The translations under genes and the position numbers were made by a program. A model generated the notes under the pieces. It searched no databases, was not told where the DNA came from, and saw nothing but the letters and a program-made list of their open reading frames with translations. Positions 45,282-53,315 of a stretch of 64,000 bases of DNA are shown here, piece after piece. The stretch lies in assembly GCA_965216225.1 (NCBI GenBank), contig CBDCFF010000029.1:1-64000 (forward strand), written 5' to 3'. Origin of the DNA: 3107 sp965216225. GTDB taxonomy: Bacteria > Pseudomonadota > Alphaproteobacteria > Rhodobacterales > Rhodobacteraceae. Position 1 is the stretch's first letter. Every line of letters starts with the position of its first letter.

Positions 45282-45625
45282 TCCCGGTACCGTCGAACAC
45301 GAAGGTGTGGCTGGCTGCCGGGGTAACGGATATGCGCCGGGGGTTTGCGACGCTGGCGGCTCAGGCGGAACAGACGCTGAAGCAGAACCCTTATTGCGGC
45401 CACATGTTCGTTTTCCGTGGACGGCGTGGCGATCTGATCAAGATCATTTGGTGGGACGGTCAGGGGGCCTGTCTGTTCTCCAGGCGATTGGAGAAGGGCC
45501 GGTTTGTCTGGCCTTCTGCAAAAGACGGCAAAGTCGCATTGACACCGGCCCAGTTGGCGATGCTTCTGGAGGGCATTGACTGGCGTATTCCGCAGCGCAC
45601 ATGGCGGCCATTGAAGGCGGGATAA
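45278..45625 (+). CDS. tnpB: IS66 TnpB accessory protein (Orf2)
   Basis: 115 residues, MIPVPSNTKVWLAAGVTDMRRGF, the well-conserved IS66 Orf2 family, with FRGRRGDLIKIIWWDGQGACLF and a GIDWRIPQRTWRP C-terminus. The biochemical role is not established in the family. Overlaps tnpA at ATGA. Confidence 0.95.
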   Translation: MIPVPSNTKVWLAAGVTDMRRGFATLAAQAEQTLKQNPYCGHMFVFRGRRGDLIKIIWWDGQGACLFSRRLEKGRFVWPSAKDGKVALTPAQLAMLLEGIDWRIPQRTWRPLKAG

Positions 45626-45685
45626 TCTGGCCGGATCAGTGATTTGGGGATTCCCTAAAGCCCGTTGATTTGCCAGGTTTTGGCC

Positions 45686-47212
45686 ATGATCGATGTGGCC
45701 CGAGCCTTACCGGAAGACCCCGATGAGTTGCGTGCTTTCACGCAGCTTCTGCTGGCCGAGGTGAAGTCTCAGGCGATGTTGATCGAGAAGCTCAGGCACC
45801 AGTTATCCGGGCATCGCACACATAGGTTTGGCAGCAAATCCGAGAGCATCGAGCAGCTGCAACTGGCCCTGGAGAGCAGTGAGATTGCAACGGCAGCGAT
45901 GACAGCCAGGTTACGCCTGCCTGAAGAGGAGCCGCCCAAAGACAAACCCAAGCGCCGCCCGATCCCGGATCATATACCGCGCCAGCACATCGAACTGGCC
46001 ACCGGAGATGATGCCTGTGCGGATTGTGGTGGCAAGCTGCGCCGCCTGGGCGAGGATGTGACCGAGGAACTGGAATATGTTCCGGGGCGCTTCATCGTGA
46101 ACCGCATCACCCGGCCCCGCTTTGCCTGTTCGGGCTGCGACAGCTTCACCCAGGCACAGCTGCCATCGCGCCCGATTGAGCGCGGGCGTCCTGGACCAGG
46201 ACTGTTGGCCCATGTTCTGGTCAGCAAATATGCCGATCATCTGCCGCTCTACCGGCAAAGCCAGATATTCGAGCGCGACGGGCTTGACCTTGACCGCTCA
46301 ACGCTGGCCGATTGGGTGGGCAAATCCACGGCCCTACTGGAGCCACTGGCCGTTGCCATCGGACGACATGTGCAAGCAGGCCAGGCATTGTTTGCCGATG
46401 ATACGCCGATCAAAATGCTAACGCCCGGGGCAGGCAAAACCCAGACCGCCCGCCTATGGACTTACATACGCGATGAGCGCCCCTGGGACAGCGAGGCGCC
46501 GCCTGCTGCCTGGTATCAGTTCTCGCCGGACCGCAGGGGTCAGCATCCCAAGGATCACTTGAAGAGATACCAGGGCTGGATGCATGCGGACGGCTATTCC
46601 GGATTCAACGACCTCTACCGTTCTGGCGACATCCGCGAGGTCGCCTGCATGGCCCACATCCGGCGCAAGTTCGTCGATGTGCATAAAGCCCAGGGCTCGG
46701 CCATCGCCGAAGAGGCGATCAAGCGGATAGCAGGGCTCTACGCTATCGAGAAAGAGGCCCGTGGATCGCCGCCGGATCAGCGTACCGCCATACGGCAGGC
46801 CGAGGCCAGACCCGTCTTCGATGACCTGGGCAATTGGCTGGGTGCCCAACTGCCCGCTATCTCTGGCAAATCGCCACTTGCAGGGGCCATCCGTTATGCG
46901 CTGACCCGGTTGCCACGGCTCCGGCCATACCTTGAACATGGCCATCTCGAGATCGACAATAATGCGGCCGAGCGGGCCATCAGAGGTATTGCTTTGGGGC
47001 GCAAGAACTACCTCTTCGTTGGATCACCGGCAGGCGGCAAAGCCGCTGCCATCGCCTATACGCTGATTGAAACCGCCAAACTGAACAACGTTGATCCGCA
47101 GGGCTGGCTGGCCGACACTCTGGCCCGCATCCCGGATTGCAAGATCACCAAGGTCGACGACCTGCTGCCATGGAACATGGGCAGCCACCATCACATGAAA
47201 GACGCTGCATGA
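45686..47212 (+). CDS. tnpC: IS66 TnpC transposase
   Basis: 508 residues. ATG 45686 (MIDVARALPEDPDEL) is preferred over an upstream TTG. Leucine-rich coiled N-terminus, zinc-binding CADCGGKL ... CSGCDSF near residues 115-160, then the DDE core: LFADDTPIKML (Asp), MHADGYSGFNDLY (Asp) and IDNNAAERAIRGIALGRKN (Glu). Complete. Followed by the passenger gene with a 4-bp overlap. Confidence 0.95.
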   Translation: MIDVARALPEDPDELRAFTQLLLAEVKSQAMLIEKLRHQLSGHRTHRFGSKSESIEQLQLALESSEIATAAMTARLRLPEEEPPKDKPKRRPIPDHIPRQHIELATGDDACADCGGKLRRLGEDVTEELEYVPGRFIVNRITRPRFACSGCDSFTQAQLPSRPIERGRPGPGLLAHVLVSKYADHLPLYRQSQIFERDGLDLDRSTLADWVGKSTALLEPLAVAIGRHVQAGQALFADDTPIKMLTPGAGKTQTARLWTYIRDERPWDSEAPPAAWYQFSPDRRGQHPKDHLKRYQGWMHADGYSGFNDLYRSGDIREVACMAHIRRKFVDVHKAQGSAIAEEAIKRIAGLYAIEKEARGSPPDQRTAIRQAEARPVFDDLGNWLGAQLPAISGKSPLAGAIRYALTRLPRLRPYLEHGHLEIDNNAAERAIRGIALGRKNYLFVGSPAGGKAAAIAYTLIETAKLNNVDPQGWLADTLARIPDCKITKVDDLLPWNMGSHHHMKDAA

Positions 47213-47784
47213 GCATCATCGAGATCAAAGTCACCCTGCAAGACATCGAGCCCGCTGTCACCCGCACCCTGCAGGTGCCTGCCGATATCCGGCTGGACCG
47301 GCTGCACCTGACACTGCAGGTGGCCATGGGCTGGACCAACTCGCATCTCTACATGTTCGGAGCAGCCCGCGCCACATGGGGTATCGCGGACCCCGATTTT
47401 GGCGGCGAGGACCGGCCCGCCAACAAAACCACTCTGGGCCAAGTCATCGAGGACACCGGCAAAAAGACGATCAACTACATCTACGATTTTGGCGACAACC
47501 GGGAACACAGGATCAAGATCGGCAGGATCACCGATCCCGTCCCTGGCGAACTCTATCCCAGACTAATCGAGGTCATCGGTAAATGCCCGCCCGAAGACGT
47601 CGGGGGCTTCCCTGGCTACTACGGGTTCCTCGATGCCATGGCCGATCCAAAGCATCCAGAGCACGATCATCTCAAAGACTGGTATGGCGGCACCTTCGAT
47701 CCCAATCAGCCCGAAACCGACAAACTCAAACTCGAAGTCCTCAGTCTCGCAAAACGCTGGAAGCCCGGAAAACCAAGGAAATAA
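47209..47784 (+). CDS. Plasmid pRiA4b ORF-3-like passenger protein in IS66
   Basis: 191 residues, ATG 47209 overlapping the tnpC stop (ATGAGC), so it is translated as part of the IS operon. It begins IIEIKVTLQDIEPAVTRTLQVP and holds LHLTLQVAMGWTNSHLYMF, YIYDFGDNREHRIKI and CPPEDVGGFPGYYGFLDAM, all signatures of the family first named from plasmid pRiA4b. Its role is unknown. The family is repeatedly found next to IS66 tnpC, which suggests it helps transposition or target choice. Confidence 0.9.
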   Translation: MSIIEIKVTLQDIEPAVTRTLQVPADIRLDRLHLTLQVAMGWTNSHLYMFGAARATWGIADPDFGGEDRPANKTTLGQVIEDTGKKTINYIYDFGDNREHRIKIGRITDPVPGELYPRLIEVIGKCPPEDVGGFPGYYGFLDAMADPKHPEHDHLKDWYGGTFDPNQPETDKLKLEVLSLAKRWKPGKPRK

Positions 47785-47921
47785 GGCTGTCAGACCGGAC
47801 GCTTACGTTCAACGGGGTCTTCTGGCAGGTTATCAAGGGCGTTCAACATGGCTATTCCATACAGAATTGCGCCCTGAATGTGAATCCATAAACGCCTATA
47901 CTACTTGATATTTACGCCTGA

Positions 47922-48269
47922 TTACCCTGCTTTCAAAGGCCGCCATGTCCGCTGTGGAATGCGCCAGTCAATGCCCTCCAGCAGCATCGCCAGTTGCGAC
48001 GACGTCAGGCAGACCTTGCCGTCTTTAGCAGCAGGCCAAACAAACCGGCCCCGTTCAAGACGCTTGGAAAACAGGCAGGCTCCCTGGCTGTCCCACCAGA
48101 TAATTTTGAGCAAATCACCACGCCGCCCCCGAAACACAAATAGATGGCCGGAAAACGGATCCTCTGCCAAAACCTGCTCGGCCTGTGCCGCCAGAGTATT
48201 GAAACCCCGCCGCATGTCTGTCACGCCCGCCGCCAGCCAGACCCGTGTGTTGCTTGGCACGGGGATCAC
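47922..48269 (-). CDS. tnpB: IS66 TnpB accessory protein (element B)
   Basis: 115 residues, about 85 percent similar to the copy at 45278 by eye (MIPVPSNTRVWLAAGVTDMRRGFNTLA). Intact, but without its TnpC partner in cis. Overlaps tnpA. Confidence 0.93.
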   Translation of the reverse strand: MIPVPSNTRVWLAAGVTDMRRGFNTLAAQAEQVLAEDPFSGHLFVFRGRRGDLLKIIWWDSQGACLFSKRLERGRFVWPAAKDGKVCLTSSQLAMLLEGIDWRIPQRTWRPLKAG

Positions 48270-48628
48270 GAAGAAAGCCCTTTCAACAAACGTGCCAACA
48301 TATCCGCATCAAAACCGCCATCGGCTATAATCCGGTGACCGTTGGATAGCTCGATCTCAATTCGGCCTGACAGAGTGCTGGTCACGGCTGGATCAACGCT
48401 GGCTGACGCTTCAATCTCGACTGGCAAAAATACAGGGCCGTCAGCTTTCGGCACAACATCCACGGCGGGAGCATACCGATCATCCTTCAGCCATTTGAAT
48501 ATCAGATTGGCATTCATCGCATACCGACGTGCAACCTGCGCAACCGAAACACCAGCCGCCGTCGTCTGAAAACAGATTGAACGCTTCTCATCATCCGGCC
48601 AACGCCGCTTCTTCTGCTTCACAGCCAT
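48266..48628 (-). CDS. tnpA: IS66 TnpA accessory protein (element B)
   Basis: 120 residues, MAVKQKKRRWPDDEKRSICFQ, with helix-turn-helix VSVAQVARRYAMNANLIFKWLKD. Intact. Distinct enough from the element A copy to be a separate IS66 lineage. Confidence 0.9.
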   Translation of the reverse strand: MAVKQKKRRWPDDEKRSICFQTTAAGVSVAQVARRYAMNANLIFKWLKDDRYAPAVDVVPKADGPVFLPVEIEASASVDPAVTSTLSGRIEIELSNGHRIIADGGFDADMLARLLKGLSS

Positions 48629-48709
48629 AGAGTGCCCCTAAGTGTCCTCTATCAATGGTGGACACTAACCCATCAAAATCTGCGCCGTTAGGCGGGGCAC
48701 ACCGGACGC

Positions 48710-49005
48710 TTACGGCGCTCCTGCGGGCGCAGGGAGTGACGCGGATCAAGGCGCGCTACGATGGCTACGGCGACAGCGGCAATGTCGAGGAGATCGCGGT
48801 GACGCCGGAGGCTGCGGATGTGAGCGCGGTCGAAACCCGGCTGACGGATTTCGTGTGGGGCGTTGCGTATGACCTGCATCCGGGCTTCGAGAACAACGAC
48901 GGCGGGGAGGGGACGCTGAGATGGGACGTGACGGCGGACCGGATCGACGTGGATCATGCGAACATGATCATGGAGCGCGACGACTACCAGCATGAGGATG
49001 TGTGA
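48710..49005 (+). pseudogene. DUF6878-like protein, N-terminus removed by IS66-B
   Basis: About 97 native residues after the IS terminus (ALLRAQGVTRIKARYDGYGDSGNVEEI ... DHANMIMERDDYQHEDV). The YDGYGDSGNVE motif and the acidic C-terminus match DUF6878, a small family on alphaproteobacterial plasmids. Roughly the first third is missing. The stop precedes the next ATG by one base, showing an operon. Confidence 0.75.
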
Positions 49006-49006
49006 G

Positions 49007-49495
49007 ATGGCGCATCCGGATCATCACGCGGAAAGTTCGGCGCGCAAGTTCGGCGGCCTGCCATCGGACTACCATGCCCTCCATGACTGGTTCGATGCCT
49101 CGAAAGAGCATCTGGCGCTGCCTTCGCACCGGGCGCTGCGGCATCACAGCCAGGGCATCTTCGAGGCCGAGCGGGTGTTCGGCCGGGTGATCGTGAACAG
49201 CGCCGGGCGTCAGGCGCCGGTGCGGTTCCTCGGCGAGCAGCATGTGCGCGAGGACTGCCGCCGGATCCCGTCGCTCGCCGACTGGCTGGAAAACATTCCC
49301 GTCGAGCCGTGGATGGTGAACGGGGTGATCCTGGCGGATGTTGAGCCGGTGGGCGCTGATCCGCAGGCGGACTGGCGGGGGGCGGTGGCGTCGGGCCGGA
49401 CGATCCTCGGGTTCCGGGACTGGCTGGCGCAGCACGCCTGCCGCCTGACCGGGGCGATGGCCCGCGAGGCTCGCGAGGGCCACCGGTCGCGCTGA
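49007..49495 (+). CDS. DUF6915-family protein
   Basis: 162 residues from ATG 49007 (MAHPDHHAESSARKFGGLPSDY), with GAGGATG upstream inside the previous gene. Conserved His-rich core HDWFDASKEHLALPSHRALRHHSQGIFEAERVFG and VRFLGEQHVREDCRRIPSLADWLENIP. Function unknown. Members are common on plasmids and phage-like elements. Translationally linked to the DUF6878 gene. Confidence 0.82.
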   Translation: MAHPDHHAESSARKFGGLPSDYHALHDWFDASKEHLALPSHRALRHHSQGIFEAERVFGRVIVNSAGRQAPVRFLGEQHVREDCRRIPSLADWLENIPVEPWMVNGVILADVEPVGADPQADWRGAVASGRTILGFRDWLAQHACRLTGAMAREAREGHRSR

Positions 49496-49604
49496 TCGTG
49501 CGCTGTCGTGCGAACGGCCCCGTCCGGGTTGTCCGGGCGGGGCGCGCCGTCGCCTGCCTGACCACGTTCCCTTCGGACCTGCCCCGCCCCCCGGAGGAAA
49601 AGGG

Positions 49605-49662
49605 GGCTTTCTGTCGGTCGATCCCGTTGGGGGATCGGAGTGACCGACGAAAGGATCAGGAC
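49605..49662 (+). promoter_or_regulatory. Backbone 5' leader (variant b) upstream of the DUF2958 gene
   Basis: GGGGGCTTTCTGTCGGT followed by a hairpin GATCCC-GTTG-GGGATC, then GACGAAAGGATCAGGAC and the ATG. The same order occurs before the ParB-like and ribonucleotide reductase genes. Confidence 0.6.
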
Positions 49663-50010
49663 ATGAAACTGCTGACGAAAGCGCAACGGGAACGGCTGCT
49701 GGCCAACGGGCGGGCGATGGCGGAGGAGGATACATCCATGGAGGTCCGGCCAGTGGTGAAGCTGTTCACGCCGGATGCGAACGCCACCTGGCTGCTGGCC
49801 TGGCTGGAGCCGGAGGATACGGATATCGCCTGGGGTCTGTGCGACCTCGGCCTGGGGTTCCCGGAGATCGGCGCAGTGCGGGTGAGCGAGATAGCCGACG
49901 TTCGCGGCGGGCTCGGCCTGCCGGTTGAGCGCGATCTTTGTTTCGCGGCGGACCGGACACTGTCGGAATACGCCAGTGTGGCGCAGCAACGCGGGGCCAT
50001 CGTCGCCTGA
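49663..50010 (+). CDS. DUF2958-domain protein
   Basis: 115 residues from ATG 49663 (MKLLTKAQRERLLANGRA). The family pattern is complete: VRPVVKLFTPDANATWLLAWLEPED, AWGLCDLGLGFPEIG and GLPVERDLCFAADRTLSEYA. A small acidic cytoplasmic protein of unknown function, often next to ParB-like and ArdC genes on plasmids, as here. Confidence 0.88.
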   Translation: MKLLTKAQRERLLANGRAMAEEDTSMEVRPVVKLFTPDANATWLLAWLEPEDTDIAWGLCDLGLGFPEIGAVRVSEIADVRGGLGLPVERDLCFAADRTLSEYASVAQQRGAIVA

Positions 50011-50080
50011 CCGCGCGGCCCGCGCCTCGCCAACCGTATCGCCAGGCCTTGCCGTCTCTGCCGAAAGGGGGAGGCGGCTT

Positions 50081-50130
50081 CCTGTCGGTGTGATCCCATG
50101 GTGGGATCGAATGTCATGAAAGGATCGAAG
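50081..50130 (+). promoter_or_regulatory. Backbone 5' leader (variant c) upstream of the ParB-like gene
   Basis: GGCGGCTTCCTGTCGGTGT followed by the hairpin GATCCC-ATGGT-GGGATC, then GAAAGGATCGAAG and the ATG. It closely matches variant b in order and spacing. Confidence 0.6.
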
Positions 50131-52107
50131 ATGACAAATCTGTCGTTTTACACCGCTGCGGAGCTTCCGCTGAAGTCGCTGGAGGTGCATCCCCGGAACG
50201 TGCGTGCGGGGAATGAGGAAGGCTACGGCGCGGCTGCGGTGGCGCGTCTGGCCGCCAATATCCTCGAAGTGGGTCTGTTGCAGCCGTTGCTGGTGCAGGG
50301 GGTCGGGAAGAACCGGTATGGCGTCCTTGCGGGCGGTCGTCGTCTGGCGGCGCTGAAGTCGCTGGCGGCGGAGCGGAGCGCGAAGGGGTTCAGCGGGGGC
50401 ACGAAGGCGCCCTGCCGGCTGGTCCCTGAAGACGCGCCGGTGACTGCGGCGCTGAGCCTGAGCGAGAACGAGATGCAGCTTCCGATGGACGCGATCGACC
50501 GCTACGAGGCGTTCGTGGCGCTTCGGCAGAGCGACGGGCTGGGCATCGGCGACATCGCGCGGCTGTTCGGGCAGTCGGAGCGCTCGGTGCGCGAGACGCT
50601 GCGGATCGGGCAGGTTGCCGAGGGCATCCGGGCGGCGCACCGGGCCGGAGACCTGTCGCTGGAGACGCTGAAGAGCTTCGCCCGTCATCCCGATCCTGCG
50701 GTTCAGCAGGAGGTGTTCACGGCGCTGTCGGCGGACGGTCGCCGGGTGGAAGCCTGGCAGGTGCGCCGGGCGCTCGATGAGCGCGGCGTGCGCCAGGGCG
50801 ATGCGCTCGGGGCGTTCGTGCTGGATGCGTACCGTGCGGCTGGCGGTGCGGTTGCGGCGGACCTGATCGAGGAGGACAGCGTGCTGTCCGATCCGGGCCT
50901 GGTGCAGACGGTTCTGGCGCGGAAGCTGGACGATCTTGCCGGGGAAGAGCGGACGCGGCTCGGCTTTGCCTGGGCGGAGTACCGGGTCGATCCCGACTGG
51001 AATGCGTTCGAAGCCCATGGGCGCGTCCATCCGCAGCCGGTGGAGCCGGATGCACGGACGCAGGCGAAGGTGGATGCCCTGGGCGCGCGGCTCGATGAGC
51101 TGACCGGGGCCCATGAGGCTGCGGAGGACGAGACGGAACAGGAGCGTCTGTCGGACGAGTACGAGGCGGTCTCGGCGGAGATCGAGGCGCTGACCACGGC
51201 TTATGTGGAGAGCGACAGGGCGCGTGCGGGCGTCATCGTGGTCTGGCAGCATGGCGGGGTCCGCTGTCTGTGCGGGCTGGTGCGGCCCGGGGACATGCCG
51301 TCGAAGAGCCCTGCCGGCCTTCCGGAGCCGGACGGCGACGACACGGCGGCGGGTCCGAAGATGTCGGGCAAGCTGCTGGCCGATCTGGCGAAGGAACGCA
51401 CCCGCGCGGTGGGTCTGGCGCTGGCGCGTGATGCGCAGACGGCGCGGCTCCATGGCGACTGGCTGATCGTGCAGAACGTCCTGCCCGGTGTGGCCTTCGG
51501 CGCCTGCCGCTCCAGCCTGCGGTTCACTGCCGCCACCTTTGCGCCGGCGCTCATGCACGAGTGCGGGACGCCGGAGGAGATCGCCACGCGGTTCGGCGCG
51601 GTGGAACGCGATCTGGCCGCACATGAGGCCGATCTGCCGCTCGAGTGGGTGAAAGCGGGTTACGCGGGCTTTGCCGCGCTCGATGAGGCCGTGCGCGCCC
51701 GGCTTGTGGCCTGGGCGGTTTCGCGGACGCTGGAGCCGGTGATGGCGGAGGGTCTGCGCGGCGACGAGGCCCGGGCGTCGGTCGAGGCGTCGGTACTGCC
51801 GGACCTGCGGGCGGTGTGGACGCCGGATGCGCGGCTGTTCGGCCGCCTGACGAAGCCGGACCTGCTGCGCATTCTGCGCGACGATCTCGGGCTGGGGCAG
51901 AAGGCCGACGCCCTCGCGAAGGCGAAGAAGTCGGAGATCGTGGAGAAGGTGTCGGTTGTCTTCGCCGCGCCCGCCGCCACGCTGACGGAGGCGCAGCGCC
52001 AGGCCATCGCGCGCTGGCGCCCGCCGGGGATGCAGACGGTTCTGCCGGAGCCGGTGGAAGAGGCCGGGGAGGCCGGGACCCCGGACGCCGCGGCGCTGGC
52101 CGCCTGA
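50131..52107 (+). CDS. ParB/Srx-domain DNA-binding protein (large, plasmid type)
   Basis: 658 residues. ATG 50131 is preferred over upstream ATGs because AAAGGATCGAAG precedes it and the leader ends there. N-terminal ParB/sulfiredoxin-like domain (LEVHPRNVRAGNEEGYGAAAVARLAANI, GRRLAALKSLA, LSLSENEMQLPMDAIDRYEAF). Helix-turn-helix GIGDIARLFGQSERSVRETLRI near residues 135-160. Long helical C-terminal region with a Glu-rich coiled coil near 310-370. CTP-binding ParB proteins bring together centromere DNA; these long plasmid versions, with no ParA nearby, more likely regulate or protect DNA. First of a run with ArdC and the reductase. Confidence 0.88.
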   Translation: MTNLSFYTAAELPLKSLEVHPRNVRAGNEEGYGAAAVARLAANILEVGLLQPLLVQGVGKNRYGVLAGGRRLAALKSLAAERSAKGFSGGTKAPCRLVPEDAPVTAALSLSENEMQLPMDAIDRYEAFVALRQSDGLGIGDIARLFGQSERSVRETLRIGQVAEGIRAAHRAGDLSLETLKSFARHPDPAVQQEVFTALSADGRRVEAWQVRRALDERGVRQGDALGAFVLDAYRAAGGAVAADLIEEDSVLSDPGLVQTVLARKLDDLAGEERTRLGFAWAEYRVDPDWNAFEAHGRVHPQPVEPDARTQAKVDALGARLDELTGAHEAAEDETEQERLSDEYEAVSAEIEALTTAYVESDRARAGVIVVWQHGGVRCLCGLVRPGDMPSKSPAGLPEPDGDDTAAGPKMSGKLLADLAKERTRAVGLALARDAQTARLHGDWLIVQNVLPGVAFGACRSSLRFTAATFAPALMHECGTPEEIATRFGAVERDLAAHEADLPLEWVKAGYAGFAALDEAVRARLVAWAVSRTLEPVMAEGLRGDEARASVEASVLPDLRAVWTPDARLFGRLTKPDLLRILRDDLGLGQKADALAKAKKSEIVEKVSVVFAAPAATLTEAQRQAIARWRPPGMQTVLPEPVEEAGEAGTPDAAALAA

Positions 52108-52264
52108 TCGCATCTGTCGCCAGGCCACAGCGGGCCGCCGTCCCGGATCGGGGCGGCGGCCTTTCGTCATGGCGGGCGTCGGCCTCGGGGCAACGTTCGG
52201 CGGGAGAGGCAGAGGGGGCTTCGGGTCCGGGGCGGTTTCAGGCGTAACGGAAAGGAGGTCCGGC

Positions 52265-53167
52265 ATGACCGGGAAGTTTGATGTCCATGCCCATGTGACG
52301 GCAGCGATCGTGGCGGAACTGGAGAAGGGCGTTGCGCCCTGGCGGCGACCGTGGAGTTCGGGCGGTTCCGGCCTGCGGATGCCGCTCCGGGTGACGGGCG
52401 AACCCTATCGGGGGATCAACGTGGTGATGCTGTGGCGGGCGGCGCTGGAGCGCGGCCACGCGGCGCAGACATGGATGACATACCGGCAGGCCGCCCGGCT
52501 CGGCGGTCAGGTGCGCCGGGGCGAGCGCGGCACGCTGGTCATCAAGGTGGGCACGGTGGAGCGCGCGAGCGCCGTCGCCGGGGAAGACCCCGGGCGGATC
52601 AGTTTCGTGCGCTCGTACAGGGTGTTCAACGTGGCGCAGATCGACGGGCTTGATGCGGCCTGGTACGCGGCGCCGGAGCCGCCCCGGTCCTTCGGCGCCG
52701 GGTCCGATCCGGCGGTCATGGGGTGGTTCGGTCGCACCGGTCTGAGGCTTCGCAGCACGCCGGAGCCGCGGGCGTATTACAGCCCGGCGCAGGACGTGAT
52801 CCACATGCCGCCTGCGGAGACGTTCGAGGATGCGGCCGCCTGGACCGGGGTGCTGCTGCACGAAGCCTGCCATGCGACCGGGCACGAGGGCCGGCTCGCC
52901 CGCGAGTATGGCGCGAAGTTCGGCGATGCGGCCTATGCGCGCGAGGAGCTGGTGGCCGAGATCGGTGCGGCGATGGTGGAAGCGCAGCTCGGGATCGCCA
53001 CGCGCCTCGAGCAGAGTGCTGCGTATCTGCAAGCCTGGATCGATGTGCTGCGCTCGGACAGCCGGGCGATCATGCGGGCGTCCTCGGCGGCGCAGGCTGC
53101 GGCGGACTGGCTGATGGATCGCGGCGGGGCGCTGAGCGGCGCGGCCGCCGAAGCGGCTGCGGCCTGA
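52265..53167 (+). CDS. ArdC-type antirestriction protein with zincin metallopeptidase domain
   Basis: 300 residues from ATG 52265, with a strong AAAGGAGGT upstream. N-terminal ssDNA-binding DUF1738 domain (VTAAIVAELEKGVAPWRRPW, MTYRQAARLGGQVRRGERGT). C-terminal metallopeptidase with HEACHATGH (zinc ligands His199 and His203) and the downstream acidic ligand in YAREELVAEIGA. ArdC of plasmid pSa shields incoming single-stranded DNA from host restriction during conjugation. That fits a mobilizable plasmid with a relaxase gene in the same direction. Confidence 0.93.
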   Translation: MTGKFDVHAHVTAAIVAELEKGVAPWRRPWSSGGSGLRMPLRVTGEPYRGINVVMLWRAALERGHAAQTWMTYRQAARLGGQVRRGERGTLVIKVGTVERASAVAGEDPGRISFVRSYRVFNVAQIDGLDAAWYAAPEPPRSFGAGSDPAVMGWFGRTGLRLRSTPEPRAYYSPAQDVIHMPPAETFEDAAAWTGVLLHEACHATGHEGRLAREYGAKFGDAAYAREELVAEIGAAMVEAQLGIATRLEQSAAYLQAWIDVLRSDSRAIMRASSAAQAAADWLMDRGGALSGAAAEAAAA

Positions 53168-53240
53168 GCGGCCCGGTGGCGGGGCAGGGGGCGGCGCATC
53201 CCCCGTCATGCCCTGTGGCCGGCGTCCGGCGGGAGGGAGA

Positions 53241-53315
53241 GGCGGCTTCTGGTCGGTGCGATCCCGAATTCGGACCCATGGGATCGGGTCATTAACATGC
53301 ACAGGAGACACGGAT
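53241..53315 (+). promoter_or_regulatory. Backbone 5' leader (variant d) upstream of the reductase gene
   Basis: GGCGGCTTCTGGTCGGTGC followed by GATCCC, a 14-base loop and GGGATC, then CACAGGAGACACGGAT and the ATG. Same order as variants b and c with a longer loop. Confidence 0.55.

Larger units (their letters stand above)
44845..47806 (+). mobile_element. IS66-family element A, with passenger gene
   Basis: The ends are GTAAGCGTCTGGTCTGGCTG at 44845 and the complement of GTAAGCGTCCGGTCTGACAG ending at 47806, the classic IS66 GTAAGCG terminus. It carries tnpA, tnpB, tnpC and a pRiA4b ORF-3 gene. The 8-bp flanks differ (GATTGATG and GTTCAACG), so it is not a simple insertion. A deletion next to it probably removed the rest of the csm operon. 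Confidence 0.92.
47807..48709 (-). mobile_element. IS66-family element B, tnpC part lost
   Basis: Terminus complementary to GTAAGCGTCCGGTGTGCCCC ends at 48709. tnpA and tnpB are on the minus strand. No tnpC follows, only 115 bp of unassigned sequence (47807-47921) to the end of IS66-A. It faces IS66-A in inverted orientation. Confidence 0.85.

Noticed and set aside
49210..52266. 1018-residue open frame on the minus strand opposite the ParB-like gene
   Set aside because: It mirrors a well-supported plus-strand gene in high-GC DNA, is full of Arg/Pro/Gln-rich low-complexity sequence, and has no recognisable domain or ribosome binding site.
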